Origin: Pseudocoprococcus catus
Lineage (GTDB): Bacteria; Bacillota; Clostridia; Lachnospirales; Lachnospiraceae
Reading direction: 5' to 3'
Assembly (NCBI RefSeq): GCF_019734885.1
Contig: NZ_JAAXCM010000038.1
Coordinates: forward strand, 32,203-96,202
DNA length: 64,000 nt
Below are positions 16,848 to 26,734 of the stretch, piece after piece. Made by a program: the position numbers and the translations under genes. Below the pieces are notes generated by a model, which was not told the DNA's origin, made no database searches, and worked only from the letters and a program-made list of their open reading frames with translations. Position 1 is the first letter of the stretch. Each line of letters begins with the position of its first letter.

Positions 16848-17594
16848 TTAATCGCGGCTTTCTATAAGGAATGCCATGCCTTCTTCAATATTGATAAAGC
16901 CTTCTTCTGCTTCCAGTTCGTTGCTTACGCAAAGGCTTTCTCCGAAATATGTGGTATGTCTTTCCAGAGGATATTTAAAGCCGCGAAGTGTCACGCCTTT
17001 TAATGCCCGGGTGATTGGGATCAGCGATACAAAGTCACCAAACTGGTCTTTTTTCTTCAGTGTATAACTGCCTTCCAGAAGACGGATTTTGTTGTTTTTA
17101 TCCACAATAACGCCTTCCACACCAGCTGCTTTTGTCTGAGCCAGCAGCTGCATATTGGCCAGCATATGATCCGCTCTTGTACCGGTAGCACCAAGGAGCC
17201 AGATTTCAGAACGGGTATTCATCGAATCCTGCATTGTCTTCTCATTCTGATGCTCATCGCAATCATCCTCCGCATCTGCCTCTTTTCCGTTTTCTGCAAG
17301 ACGGATGGCCAGCTTTAATGCAATATCCGTGTCTGTATAGTCTTTCTCCGGGTTAAATCGGTGAACTTCAATATCTTCTCTGTCCAGATAATTTTCCAAA
17401 ATATTCGGTGATATTGTATCAAAATCTCCCACCAGATGATCAAAATGGCACTGGATTTCAGGATTTCTCTCCACTTTATCCCAAAATGCAAGGGCACCAT
17501 CCACCACGATCATGTGATCAAATTTTTCTTTTTGCAATAATGAGAGGGCAAAACTCTCATCAATTCTGCCCCCTGTAATAATCAGAATCCTCAT
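16848..17594 (-). CDS. thiN: Thiamine pyrophosphokinase
   Basis: 248 aa; transfers pyrophosphate from ATP to thiamine. Motifs are DHLVGDFDTIS, NPEKDYTDTDIALKLAI and LGATGTRADHMLANMQLL. A 30-residue acidic, low-complexity insert (ADAEDDCDEHQNEK region, about residues 103-130) separates the DTDIAL and GATG motifs and is absent from typical 210-220-aa homologues. Last gene of the priA-to-thiN operon, 12 bp after rpe. I see no TPP riboswitch. Confidence 0.93.
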   Translation of the reverse strand: MRILIITGGRIDESFALSLLQKEKFDHMIVVDGALAFWDKVERNPEIQCHFDHLVGDFDTISPNILENYLDREDIEVHRFNPEKDYTDTDIALKLAIRLAENGKEADAEDDCDEHQNEKTMQDSMNTRSEIWLLGATGTRADHMLANMQLLAQTKAAGVEGVIVDKNNKIRLLEGSYTLKKKDQFGDFVSLIPITRALKGVTLRGFKYPLERHTTYFGESLCVSNELEAEEGFINIEEGMAFLIESRD

Positions 17595-17606
17595 TCTCTA
17601 TCCTAC

Positions 17607-18275
17607 CTATTTCGTATACTGTGTCATAATAGCCTTGAATGCATGGACATTTTCAGTGATATCGCCACCGAAGATTTTGGAACCGGACACAATCACATTG
17701 GCACCGGCTTCAAGAACCATACTCAGATTTTTTGTATCCACACCACCGTCAATCTCAATATCCGTCTGAAGACCCTTTTCCTCCAGAAGGTGACGGAGTG
17801 TAAGAATCTTACCCGTCATGGCCGGAATATAGCTCTGTCCGCCAAAGCCCGGATTCACCGTCATCAGAAGAATCATATCCAGATCTTCCAGCACATAATC
17901 AAGCACCGAGAGCGGTGTTGCCGGATTTAAAGCTACACCGGCCTTCACACCCAGACTGTGGATCAGCTGGATTGTTCTGTGAAGATGCTTACAGGCTTCC
18001 GCATGAACAACAATGATATCTGCACCGGCTTTTGCAAACTCCGGAATCAAAAGATCCGGATTCTCGATCATCAGATGCACATCAAATACTTTGTCAGTGC
18101 ATTTGCGGATACTCTTGATCACCGGAATACCAAAAGAAATATTCGGCACAAAAGCACCATCCATAACATCAATGTGAATATAATCCGCACCAGCCTGATC
18201 AGCTGTCTGAATATCTTCTCCCAGTTTGCTGAAATCCGCTGATAAAATTGACGGTGATAACTTTAATTCGTACAT
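17607..18275 (-). CDS. rpe: Ribulose-phosphate 3-epimerase
   Basis: 222-aa TIM barrel of the pentose phosphate pathway. LSPSILSADFSKLGEDI opens the protein; HIDVMDGAFVPNISFG holds metal and catalytic residues; VHAEAC, MTVNPGFGGQSYIP and EIDGGVDTKN complete the site. Two bp separate it from rsgA. Its place in the rsgA-rpe-thiN tail is standard for Firmicutes. Confidence 0.96.
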   Translation of the reverse strand: MYELKLSPSILSADFSKLGEDIQTADQAGADYIHIDVMDGAFVPNISFGIPVIKSIRKCTDKVFDVHLMIENPDLLIPEFAKAGADIIVVHAEACKHLHRTIQLIHSLGVKAGVALNPATPLSVLDYVLEDLDMILLMTVNPGFGGQSYIPAMTGKILTLRHLLEEKGLQTDIEIDGGVDTKNLSMVLEAGANVIVSGSKIFGGDITENVHAFKAIMTQYTK

Positions 18276-18277
18276 AA

Positions 18278-19156
18278 TTAGTACCTCCTCTGACTCGCCA
18301 GTTCTTCATAAAATGATTGATAATTCTCATAGCGTTCATTGCTGATCTCCCCGGAGGCAACGGCTTCCTTGACCGCACAATCCGGTTCATTCAAATGATT
18401 GCATCCATTAAAACGACATTTTTCAAAATAAGGCTCAAATTCCGGATAATAGTACTTCAAATCTTCTTTGTCCCAGCCTTCCAGATAAAGAGTACTGAAT
18501 CCCGGCGTATCCATCAGATATGTATCATTCCCAATGGAAAAAAGCTCTGAATGACGGGTTGTATGCCGTCCGCGCTTAATCTTCTCGCTGACTGCCCCTG
18601 TGGCCATCTCCGCATCCGGATACATGGCATTGGTCATAGATGACTTGCCGACACCGGATGGTCCTGCCATCACCGTTGTTCTGCCATTTAGAAGCTCCCG
18701 TATCTGCTCCAGACCTTCCTGCTGCTTCACACTGACCGTCAGCACCTTACATCCGCTGCCGCGATAAATACCGCAAAGTTTCTCCAATTCTTCTCCGCTG
18801 ACCAATTCCCGCTTATTAAAACAAATGATGGTCGGCAGTTCCTGCTTCTCCATCATGAGCAAAAAGCGGTCCAGCAGCCCCAGATTCGGGGCCGGCTGTG
18901 CCGCTGCAAAAATGATCATCGCCTGATCCACATTGGCTGACGCCGGGCGGATCAAAGCATTTCGTCGGGGAAGAATTTCTGTTATATTACCTTTCATGCC
19001 CGCTTCATCCAAGCTGTCAAGCAGGACATCATCTCCCACAAGGGGCTTGATCTTCCGGTTTCGGAAGATCCCCTTCGCCTTGCATTCGTAGATGCCTCTG
19101 CCTCCCACATGGACATAGTAGAAACCGGCAATACCTTTAATAATCTTGCCCTTCAT
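18278..19156 (-). CDS. rsgA: Ribosome small-subunit GTPase RsgA
   Basis: 292-aa circularly permuted GTPase that checks late 30S assembly. N-terminal OB fold (GKIIKGIAGFYYVHVG), then G4 CFNKREL, G1 AGPSGVGKSSMTNA, switch region with DTPGFSTL, and a C-terminal zinc site CRFNGCNHLNEPDC. It follows prkC by 14 bp. Confidence 0.96.
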   Translation of the reverse strand: MKGKIIKGIAGFYYVHVGGRGIYECKAKGIFRNRKIKPLVGDDVLLDSLDEAGMKGNITEILPRRNALIRPASANVDQAMIIFAAAQPAPNLGLLDRFLLMMEKQELPTIICFNKRELVSGEELEKLCGIYRGSGCKVLTVSVKQQEGLEQIRELLNGRTTVMAGPSGVGKSSMTNAMYPDAEMATGAVSEKIKRGRHTTRHSELFSIGNDTYLMDTPGFSTLYLEGWDKEDLKYYYPEFEPYFEKCRFNGCNHLNEPDCAVKEAVASGEISNERYENYQSFYEELASQRRY

Positions 19157-19170
19157 ATCATCCTCTTTAA

Positions 19171-21339
19171 TTAATCAAAATCCACCTCATAAGAAGCATA
19201 CTGAATACCGTTAATATATGCGTAAACGCTGCCGCTTCCCGCAGAAGAACTTGTCGTGGTGACAGAACCCGGAAGACTCTCTTCTGTTGCATACTGATCG
19301 TAAACAGTCTCACTGGATCCATCCGGTTTATAAACAACAACTGTTACCTGACCTTCTGAGTAGGTATCCGAATTACCATTACCGTCTACAATTTCCGCAC
19401 CAAACGGATTCTCGATTGAAATAGAAGCCGTGTAAGAGGACACTTTGCTTCCAAGACTCACTGTCAGTGTAATGGATGTCCCTTCTTCCACAGATTGACC
19501 GGAGCCAATACTCTGATTCATGACTTCACCTTCAGAAACACTGTCACTGTAATCACTTGATTTGCCATCATAAGTCAGACCTGCATCCTTGATCATGGAA
19601 ATGGCTGTATCAAGATCATAGCCAATGACATATGGTACAGTGACATATTTCGTCTCCTTGCCTTTACTTGCAACAATTGTGACTGTATCCCCTTCAGCTA
19701 CCTGACTGCCTGCCTCCGGTGATGTTCTGATAACCTCATTCTTGTCAACAGAATCACTGTCTTCAAATTCAAGGCTGACCTTCAATCCATCATTCTCCAG
19801 CTGGGACTGTGCCTGATCATAATCCATACCTGCCACATCATCCAGTTTGAAAGTTTCCTTTCCTGTACTGATATAGATGGTAACCTGTGTATGCACATCT
19901 GTCTTCACACCGGCAGCCGGTGACTGGTCGTAAACCTGCCCCTCCGGTACATCGTCTGAAGAACCTTTCTGGACACTCACACCAAGTCTCAGCTTATTCA
20001 ATGCTGCCTTTGCCTGAGTTTCTGTCATATTGAACAGATCCGGTACAATAACAACTTCCGCATTGCTGCTTGCAGGTGCAGTTTCAGAAACAGATTCTGT
20101 AGATACTGATTGTGTATCTGACTCCTTCTTGTTATGACTGCCGCCAAAGAAACCGGCTGCATGACCGATGATAAAGAAAATAATCACTGCAAGAATGATG
20201 AATCCACCGATACCAAGTACCATCATTACTTTGTTCAATGCCGGATTAACTTCATCATCATCCTCTTCATCATTATCAAAATCATCATCCTCTTCAGGAT
20301 CACTCTTCTTTGCTGGACGTTTTCTGGAATCCGACTTCTGAACCGGCTTCTGAACCGGCTGCTCTTCATCTTCTTCTGTCATGCCGTTCAATGTTTCTTC
20401 CGTCACATCACTCAGGCTGTGGTGCAATGATGCTGTTTTCAGAGAATCGATATCATTGTCCTTCATAACAATGGTCCTTCCCTCAGGCACTGCTCCCGGA
20501 ATAACAACATACTCACCATCAGGATGAGTCAGAACCTTTCTCAGGTCTGCAATCAGCTCTTTTGCAGAAGCATATCGTCTCTCAGGCTTCTTCTGCGTAC
20601 ACTTCAGAATGATCTTCTCGAAGCTGACCGGAATAGATGGTTCCAGTTTTCTCGGAGGTACCATCTCACTCTGGATATGCATCAGTGCAACCGCCACATT
20701 GGTCTCACCCTCAAAAGGTACACGGCCGGTGACCATCTCATACATGGTAATACCAAGGGAATAGATATCACTTCGCTCATCACTATAGCCGCCTCTGGCC
20801 TGTTCCGGCGAAATATAGTGCACCGTTCCCGCAGCTGTGGTTGTCACGGTGGTTGAATCTGCCACCTTCGCAATACCGAAGTCTGTCACCTTAACCTTAC
20901 CGTCACGGGACATAATGATATTCTGCGGTTTGATATCTCTGTGGATAATCCTGTTCTCATGAGCCGCACTGAGACCAGATGCAATCTGTACTGAAATATT
21001 CAGTGCTTCTCTGATATCCAGCTTACCCTTCATATCAATATAGTTCTTCAGGGTAATACCCTGTACCAGTTCCATAACGATAAAATAAACACCATCATCT
21101 TCACCGACGTCGTAAACACTGACAATATTCGGATGAGACAGCCCTGCCGCGGACTGAGCCTCCACCCTAAACTTCTTAACGAATGTTGCATCAGTACTGT
21201 ATTCCTGCTTTAAAACCTTGATGGCAACCAATCGGTTCAATACATGATCCTTCGCCTTGTAGACATCCGCCATGCCACCCGATCCGATCTTCGCTATAAT
21301 CTCGTATCTGTTGATTACATAACTGCCTGGCACTAACAT
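19171..21339 (-). CDS. prkC: Membrane Ser/Thr kinase with PASTA domains
   Basis: 722 aa. The cytoplasmic kinase domain has GSGGMADVYKAKD, the ATP lysine in VAIKVLK, HRDIKPQNI and DFGIAK. After it come a charged linker (EEDDDFDNDEEDDDE), one TM helix (VMMVLGIGGFIILAVIIFFIIG, about residues 375-397) and an extracellular part with three PASTA repeats starting near residues 425, 495 and 562, then a unique 90-residue C-terminal domain rich in Ser/Thr. PASTA domains bind peptidoglycan fragments or lipid II and switch the kinase. The start overlaps the stop of prpC by 7 nt. Confidence 0.97.
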   Translation of the reverse strand: MLVPGSYVINRYEIIAKIGSGGMADVYKAKDHVLNRLVAIKVLKQEYSTDATFVKKFRVEAQSAAGLSHPNIVSVYDVGEDDGVYFIVMELVQGITLKNYIDMKGKLDIREALNISVQIASGLSAAHENRIIHRDIKPQNIIMSRDGKVKVTDFGIAKVADSTTVTTTAAGTVHYISPEQARGGYSDERSDIYSLGITMYEMVTGRVPFEGETNVAVALMHIQSEMVPPRKLEPSIPVSFEKIILKCTQKKPERRYASAKELIADLRKVLTHPDGEYVVIPGAVPEGRTIVMKDNDIDSLKTASLHHSLSDVTEETLNGMTEEDEEQPVQKPVQKSDSRKRPAKKSDPEEDDDFDNDEEDDDEVNPALNKVMMVLGIGGFIILAVIIFFIIGHAAGFFGGSHNKKESDTQSVSTESVSETAPASSNAEVVIVPDLFNMTETQAKAALNKLRLGVSVQKGSSDDVPEGQVYDQSPAAGVKTDVHTQVTIYISTGKETFKLDDVAGMDYDQAQSQLENDGLKVSLEFEDSDSVDKNEVIRTSPEAGSQVAEGDTVTIVASKGKETKYVTVPYVIGYDLDTAISMIKDAGLTYDGKSSDYSDSVSEGEVMNQSIGSGQSVEEGTSITLTVSLGSKVSSYTASISIENPFGAEIVDGNGNSDTYSEGQVTVVVYKPDGSSETVYDQYATEESLPGSVTTTSSSAGSGSVYAYINGIQYASYEVDFD

Positions 21340-22073
21340 TCGTTCACCTCCTCAATCTGCGGTTCGATCACAATCGCTGTAATATTGTCGTATCCGCCAT
21401 TTTTCTTTGCTTCATCTATAAGAATCTTCACTGAATCCTCCACATTATTGGCATTAATCACATCAAATAATCTGTCATCTTCAATCATATTGGACAAACC
21501 ATCCGAGCACATCAGCACCTTATCTCCCGGCTTCAGATCTACTTCAAAAAAGTCCGCCTTCACATCCTGGGACACACCGACAGCTCTGGTAATCACATTC
21601 TTCTCCGGATGATTTCTAGCCTGCTCCTTCGTCAATTCACCAGCTCGCATCATAGCAGCCACATAAGAATGATCTTCTGTCACCTGATTGATCTCATGAC
21701 CGATCAGATAAAGTCTGCTGTCACCTACATTGGCTACATAAAGCTGTCTGTCTTCAGAAAAAGCCACAACCATGGTCGTTCCCATGCCTGCCAGTTCCTC
21801 ATTCTCAAAAGATTTCTCAAGAACCTTCTGATTCGCCATGGCAATTCCCTCATCCATCACACGGATCAGATTGGTTGTCTCAGTATGACTGATGTAAGCA
21901 AGGAATGTCTCTATCGCATATCTGGAAGCATAATCGCCGGCCTGATGCCCGCCCATTCCATCTGCAACAATAAATAAATTCGGAAACGGCCCGATCGGAG
22001 TCATTGAACAGAAGTATCCATCCTGATTCATCGTCCTCACGCAGCCAATATCTGTTCCGGCATACGCCCGCAT
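21333..22073 (-). CDS. prpC: PP2C-type Ser/Thr phosphatase
   Basis: 246 aa. Metal-binding motifs are DIGCVRTMNQDGY, VADGMGGHQAGDYAS, VANVGDSRLYL, CSDGLSNMIEDD and GGYDNITAIVI. It reverses phosphorylation by the overlapping PrkC, giving a coupled kinase/phosphatase pair controlling cell-wall and growth proteins. Confidence 0.97.
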   Translation of the reverse strand: MRAYAGTDIGCVRTMNQDGYFCSMTPIGPFPNLFIVADGMGGHQAGDYASRYAIETFLAYISHTETTNLIRVMDEGIAMANQKVLEKSFENEELAGMGTTMVVAFSEDRQLYVANVGDSRLYLIGHEINQVTEDHSYVAAMMRAGELTKEQARNHPEKNVITRAVGVSQDVKADFFEVDLKPGDKVLMCSDGLSNMIEDDRLFDVINANNVEDSVKILIDEAKKNGGYDNITAIVIEPQIEEVNEC

Positions 22074-22074
22074 A

Positions 22075-23136
22075 TTATCCCTCCCTCTTCACTGACTGTT
22101 CCATATATTTCTTTCTTAACTGTCCACAGGCAGCCTGTATATCTCTGCCCATTTCCCTTCTTATAGTAACATTTCTTCCATATTTTTCAAGCATATTTTT
22201 AAATTTCAGTACAGCATCTGCTTCTGTCTGGCGATAATCCCTCTCTTCAATAGGATTGACCGGGATCAGATTGATATGACAATTCATCCCCTCCAGTAAG
22301 GCCGCCAGTGCTTTCGCATCCTCTCTGCTGTCATTGACACCCTTTACAAGGCTGTACTCAAAAGTGATTCTCCGGTTATTCTGGCTATAATAATACCGGC
22401 ATGCCTTTAGTATTTCTTCTATACTATATGTATTGGCAATCGGCATCAGTTCACGGCGCTTTTCATCATTGACTGCATGAAGTGAAATTGCCAGTGTAAT
22501 CTGCATCTTCAGATCCGCCAGCTCATAAATCTTCGGCACAAGGCCGCATGTAGATACTGTCACATTGCGCTGGCTGATATCCAGCCCCGGCGCATGGGTC
22601 AGGATCTCAATCATGCGTACAAGAGCATCATAATTGTCCAGCGGTTCTCCTGTACCCATGACAACCACATTGGAAACTCTCTCTCCGGAATCCTTCTGGA
22701 TCTGATAAATCTCATCCAGCATCTCTGATGCCAGCATCTGACGCTCCAGTCCTCCCAGTGTGGAAGCGCAGAAACGGCATCCCATCCTGCATCCGACCTG
22801 TGAAGAAATGCAAACTGAATTGCCGTGTTTGTAATGCATCAATACACTTTCAATAATACGGTCATCGGATAATTTAAAAAGATATTTTGCCGTACCATCT
22901 ATCGCCGAAACATATTTCTCAACAATTTCCAGATGCGTCAGTACACACCGTTCTGAAAGCTTCTTTCGCAAATCCTTCGACAAATTGGTCATCTCATCAA
23001 AAGAATCCACAAGGCGCACATGCATCCATTCATAAATCTGCTTGGCACGGAACTTTTTCTCACCCAGCACTTCTGTTATAAAAACTTCCAATTCCGAAAG
23101 AGTCATTGACTTGATATCTGTTTTTTCGTTTAACAC
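22075..23136 (-). CDS. rlmN: 23S rRNA/tRNA A2503 methyltransferase
   Basis: 353-aa radical SAM enzyme methylating C2 of adenine. The cluster motif is VGCRMGCRFCAS (CxxxCxxC), preceded by the CISSQ stretch, with VVMGTGEPLDNYDALV and the methyl-carrying cysteine near the C terminus (DIQAACGQL). The chosen start is GTG at 23136, which overlaps the rsmB stop (GTGTTAA) and has GGAGG upstream; earlier codons lie inside rsmB. Confidence 0.95.
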   Translation of the reverse strand: MLNEKTDIKSMTLSELEVFITEVLGEKKFRAKQIYEWMHVRLVDSFDEMTNLSKDLRKKLSERCVLTHLEIVEKYVSAIDGTAKYLFKLSDDRIIESVLMHYKHGNSVCISSQVGCRMGCRFCASTLGGLERQMLASEMLDEIYQIQKDSGERVSNVVVMGTGEPLDNYDALVRMIEILTHAPGLDISQRNVTVSTCGLVPKIYELADLKMQITLAISLHAVNDEKRRELMPIANTYSIEEILKACRYYYSQNNRRITFEYSLVKGVNDSREDAKALAALLEGMNCHINLIPVNPIEERDYRQTEADAVLKFKNMLEKYGRNVTIRREMGRDIQAACGQLRKKYMEQSVKREG

Positions 23137-24500
23137 TTCATTCCTCCGTCCTGGCTGCGCCTGAACCGCGCAATAAAAAAGCCATCTGACTGATACTGCC
23201 CCGGCAGTATCTGGATCCATCCATCTTTCGTCTGTTCACTGTGAACAACAGCCGGTACGTACGCATCCATACTCTCCAGATGAAATGGAAAATGTTCAGA
23301 AAACCAATGCATATTTTCTTCATTCTCAGCCTTTGAAACCGTACAGGTACTGTAGATCAGAACCCCTCCCGGCTTAACATACCGCTGTACAACTGTAAGA
23401 ATCTCTCTCTGAAGCGCAGCAAGGGCTGCAATCTTCTCCGGTGTCACAGACCGTTTAATGTCGGCTTTTCTTCCCATCACGCCAAGTCCGGAGCAAGGGA
23501 GATCCGCCATGACAATATCTGCTTTAGCCTCATCCTCCGGATAAAATTCAAGGGCATCTTTGACTTCTGCTGAAACATTTGTCAATCCTGTTCTCAAAAG
23601 ATTCTCCCGAATTCTGATCACCTTAGCTTCTGTCAGATCTCTCGCTGACACATGTCCGCTTTCATGCAGAAGATCCGCCATATGCATGCTCTTGCCTCCC
23701 GGCGCCGCACAGACATCAATGATAGTCTCCCCACCGGCAATACCAGCTGCCGCAGCTGCCAGCATGGCACTCTCATCCTGTACAACAATCTGTCCATCCG
23801 CAAATGCATCCACATTGCCAAGATAATCATACCCGGAAATATGCAGTGCCTCCGGCAGGATACATCCCGGTTCCGTCTGCAGACCTTCCGCAGCCAGAGC
23901 CTCTTTTACATTCTCTGTATTCTGTGGATTCCGCACACGGACAGAGGTCTTCTGGTCATCCAGCATGGCCTGTCCCATTTTGGCGGTTGTCTCAAAACCG
24001 TATTCCTGAAGCCACATGGACGCCAGCCATTCCGGCATGGAATAGCGCATGGACAGACAGGCTGCCGGTTCCCTGTCCGCATCCGGATAACGGATGTTGT
24101 CCTTATTGCGGGATATATTTCTCAAAACACCGTTGACAAAACCGGACAGATTCTTAAGCCCCCTCTTTCTGGCAAGCTTCACTGCTTCATCACAGGCTGC
24201 CGCGTCAGGAATATGATCCATTTTCAATATCTGATAAACCGACATTCTGAGGATGATTTTAATAGGCGGTTTGATTTTATTCAACCGGACACTGGAAAAC
24301 TGACGGATCACGCCATCCAGAAAAATCTCATATTCCAGTGTTCCCCTGAAAAGCCGACTGATAAAAGCTCTGTCCCGTTTATCCAAATACTGGTATTTCA
24401 TCAGTGTCTGGGATAACAGAATATGAGAAGGTGTATTCTCCTTCTCAATACTCATCAGCATATCATAAACAATGGCGCGTGTATTCAAATTATCTGCCAT
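23130..24500 (-). CDS. rsmB: 16S rRNA m5C967 methyltransferase
   Basis: 456 aa. An N-terminal NusB-like RNA-binding domain (residues 1-145) precedes the Rossmann methyltransferase: DVCAAPGGKSMHMADLL for SAM, MADLPCSGLGVMGRK with the PC dipeptide, and YSTCTVSKAENE with the nucleophilic TC. It lies between the YugP-like peptidase and rlmN in the same operon. Confidence 0.96.
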   Translation of the reverse strand: MADNLNTRAIVYDMLMSIEKENTPSHILLSQTLMKYQYLDKRDRAFISRLFRGTLEYEIFLDGVIRQFSSVRLNKIKPPIKIILRMSVYQILKMDHIPDAAACDEAVKLARKRGLKNLSGFVNGVLRNISRNKDNIRYPDADREPAACLSMRYSMPEWLASMWLQEYGFETTAKMGQAMLDDQKTSVRVRNPQNTENVKEALAAEGLQTEPGCILPEALHISGYDYLGNVDAFADGQIVVQDESAMLAAAAAGIAGGETIIDVCAAPGGKSMHMADLLHESGHVSARDLTEAKVIRIRENLLRTGLTNVSAEVKDALEFYPEDEAKADIVMADLPCSGLGVMGRKADIKRSVTPEKIAALAALQREILTVVQRYVKPGGVLIYSTCTVSKAENEENMHWFSEHFPFHLESMDAYVPAVVHSEQTKDGWIQILPGQYQSDGFFIARFRRSQDGGMKC

Positions 24501-24511
24501 ATCTAACTCCT

Positions 24512-25216
24512 TTATCGATCATTGTCCCTGAAGCCGCGGGTCAGGATCAGCAGACGCAGCAGCTGCAGGATCATTGATGCCGCACTGGCCACATAAGTCA
24601 GAGCTGCCGCACCAAGCACCTCTTTGGCATAACGGTTCTCATCGCCATGCAGAACACCTGAAGATTCCATGATCTTCAGTGCTCTGGAAGATGCATTCAA
24701 TTCCACAGGAAGTGTTACCAGATGAAAGGCCACAACTGCCACAAAAAGCCAGATACCGATATTGATCAGAAGACTGCTGCCGCCCAGTAAAATCCCGATG
24801 ATGATCAGCGGCCAGCTGATGCCGGCACCGAAATTAGCAACCGGCACAAGGGCTGCACGGATCTTCAGCGGTGCATAATTCTCCTGATGCTGGATGGCAT
24901 GGCCGCATTCATGGGCTGCAACACTGACGGCTGCAACACTGTTGGAACCATACACTGAATCCGACAAACGCAGCGTTTTTGAAGACGGATCATAATGGTC
25001 TGTCAAATCTCCGGAAATTCTGGCGATCCCCACATCATAAATACCTGCCTGATGCAGGATCCGTTCCGCTGTCTGAGCGCCTGTCAGTCCGCTCAATGAA
25101 CGCACTCTGGAATATCTGCTGAAAGTCGATTTGACCTTTGTGGATGCTGCCAGTGACAGCAGTACACCAATAATGATTAAAATATATGTTGGATCAAAAT
25201 ACATGGGATAATACAT
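24512..25216 (-). CDS. Membrane zinc metallopeptidase (YugP-like)
   Basis: 234 aa. A TM segment at the N terminus (YILIIIGVLLSLAAS), the zinc motif AAHECGHAIQHQ (HExxH form HECGH) near residue 103, and two or three further TM helices (WPLIIIGILLGGSSLLINIGIWLFVAVVAFHLV). This is the neutral zinc metallopeptidase family of B. subtilis YugP. Its substrate is unknown; its fixed place between fmt and rsmB suggests a housekeeping envelope function. Confidence 0.9.
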   Translation of the reverse strand: MYYPMYFDPTYILIIIGVLLSLAASTKVKSTFSRYSRVRSLSGLTGAQTAERILHQAGIYDVGIARISGDLTDHYDPSSKTLRLSDSVYGSNSVAAVSVAAHECGHAIQHQENYAPLKIRAALVPVANFGAGISWPLIIIGILLGGSSLLINIGIWLFVAVVAFHLVTLPVELNASSRALKIMESSGVLHGDENRYAKEVLGAAALTYVASAASMILQLLRLLILTRGFRDNDR

Positions 25217-25239
25217 TCAGTCACTTCCATTCTGTTTTG

Positions 25240-26184
25240 TTATTCGTTGTCAAAACGTGTTCCTTTTTCAATGGTATAGCCATTCAGGAAAGCAGCGATA
25301 TCCATTCTCTTCTTGCCCTGAAGCTGCACACTCTTAACAGAAAGTGCTCCGACACCGGTCTGAATAATCAGACAGTTCCTTGTCACCTCTGCTACTTCTC
25401 CGTATTCACAGCCATAGTTTCTGTCAAGGACTTCTGCTTCCCAGATTTTTAATGTTTTGCCGTCAATATAAGTATACGCACTCGGCCATGGATTTAAGCC
25501 GCGGATCAGGCGTTCAATCACAACTGCCGGCTGATTAAAATCAATATGTCCTAATTCTTTGTCCAGCATACGTGCATATTCACCGGCCTGACTGTCATCC
25601 TGCTTCTCAGGCACAATAGTTCCCGCTTCCAGTCCGATCAATGTCTTCTCCAGCAGTTCACCTCCGACTGTCGCAAGCTTATCATGAAGGCTGCCGCCTG
25701 TTTCCTTCGGATCCATCGGGATCTCAGCCTTTAAAAGCATATCGCCGGTATCCAGTCCTACATCCATCAGCATCGTTGTGACACCCGTCACCTCTTCACC
25801 ATCAATAATAGACCACTGGATCGGTGCTGCCCCACGGAATTTCGGAAGAAGTGAGGCATGCACATTCACACAGCCGAGTCTTGGAATATCCAGTATTTCC
25901 TTTGGTAAAATCTGGCCAAAAGCCACAACAACGATCACATCCGGCTGCATATCACGCAGTGTCTGAATAAATTCAGGCTCCTTTCTGATGCGGACCGGCT
26001 GATAAACCGGCAGATCATGGGCCAGGGCACATTCCTTCACCGGTGAATAAATCACTTTCTTGCCGCGGCCTTTGGCCTTGTCAGGCTGAGTGACAACAGC
26101 AGTTACTTCTATTCCCATATCAATCATCTTCTGCAGCGTAGGTACTGCAAAATCAGGTGTTCCCATAAATACAGCTTTCATCAT
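25240..26184 (-). CDS. fmt: Methionyl-tRNA formyltransferase
   Basis: 314 aa; formylates initiator Met-tRNA with 10-formyl-THF. VFMGTPDFAVPTLQ opens the Rossmann domain, and the formyl-folate site is VNVHASLLPKFRGAAPIQWSI with catalytic N, H and D. The C-terminal OB-type domain ends in EVLDRN...GVGALSVKSVQLQGKKRM. Two ATGs are adjacent at 26184 and 26181; the second has better spacing from AGGAGGC. Paired with def, 8 bp upstream. Confidence 0.96.
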   Translation of the reverse strand: MMKAVFMGTPDFAVPTLQKMIDMGIEVTAVVTQPDKAKGRGKKVIYSPVKECALAHDLPVYQPVRIRKEPEFIQTLRDMQPDVIVVVAFGQILPKEILDIPRLGCVNVHASLLPKFRGAAPIQWSIIDGEEVTGVTTMLMDVGLDTGDMLLKAEIPMDPKETGGSLHDKLATVGGELLEKTLIGLEAGTIVPEKQDDSQAGEYARMLDKELGHIDFNQPAVVIERLIRGLNPWPSAYTYIDGKTLKIWEAEVLDRNYGCEYGEVAEVTRNCLIIQTGVGALSVKSVQLQGKKRMDIAAFLNGYTIEKGTRFDNE

Positions 26185-26192
26185 TCCGCCTC

Positions 26193-26672
26193 CTAATTTT
26201 CGTCTTCCTCTGCATAGCTCACTTCATTGAGAGGGCCTTCCACTTTTTCAATATATAAATGACCATCCAGATGATCAAATTCATGACACATTGCTCTTGC
26301 AAAAAGGCCATGGCCTTCCACTTCAATCGGGTTCAGATGTTCATCAAAAGCGACTGTCTTCACATATTCCGGTCTGCGGACAATACCGCTCTTACCCGGC
26401 ACGCTTAAGCATCCTTCATCGCCCACCTGCTCACCGGCTATCTCAACGATCTTCGGATTAACAAAAACATATGGTCCCTCGCCTACATCAATTACGGCAA
26501 TACGGCGAAGAACACCAACCTGAGGTGCTGCCAGTCCGACACCCTCCGCTGCATACATTGTCTCCAGCATATCCTGCACCAGTTCCTGAAGATGTGGTGT
26601 CATCTCTTTGACTTCCTTACAAACCTTACCAAGAACAGGGTCACCTTCATAACGTAATTTTCTAATAGCCAT
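26193..26672 (-). CDS. def: Peptide deformylase
   Basis: 159-aa metalloprotease removing the N-formyl group from new proteins. The three signature motifs are GVGLAAPQVG, EGCLSVPG and HEFDHLDGHLYIEK. This is a type-1-length enzyme. It works on the products started with the fMet-tRNA made by Fmt, encoded next to it. Confidence 0.97.
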   Translation of the reverse strand: MAIRKLRYEGDPVLGKVCKEVKEMTPHLQELVQDMLETMYAAEGVGLAAPQVGVLRRIAVIDVGEGPYVFVNPKIVEIAGEQVGDEGCLSVPGKSGIVRRPEYVKTVAFDEHLNPIEVEGHGLFARAMCHEFDHLDGHLYIEKVEGPLNEVSYAEEDEN

Positions 26673-26734
26673 TTTTCAACACTCCTTTAAAAACTGCTTC
26701 CTTCGTTAACTATCTGTGCAAGCCGTCCAAAAAC

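Noticed and set aside
16817..17600. TPP riboswitch at thiN
   Set aside because: thiN is the last gene of a long operon and no CTGAGA/ACCTG-type core is seen.
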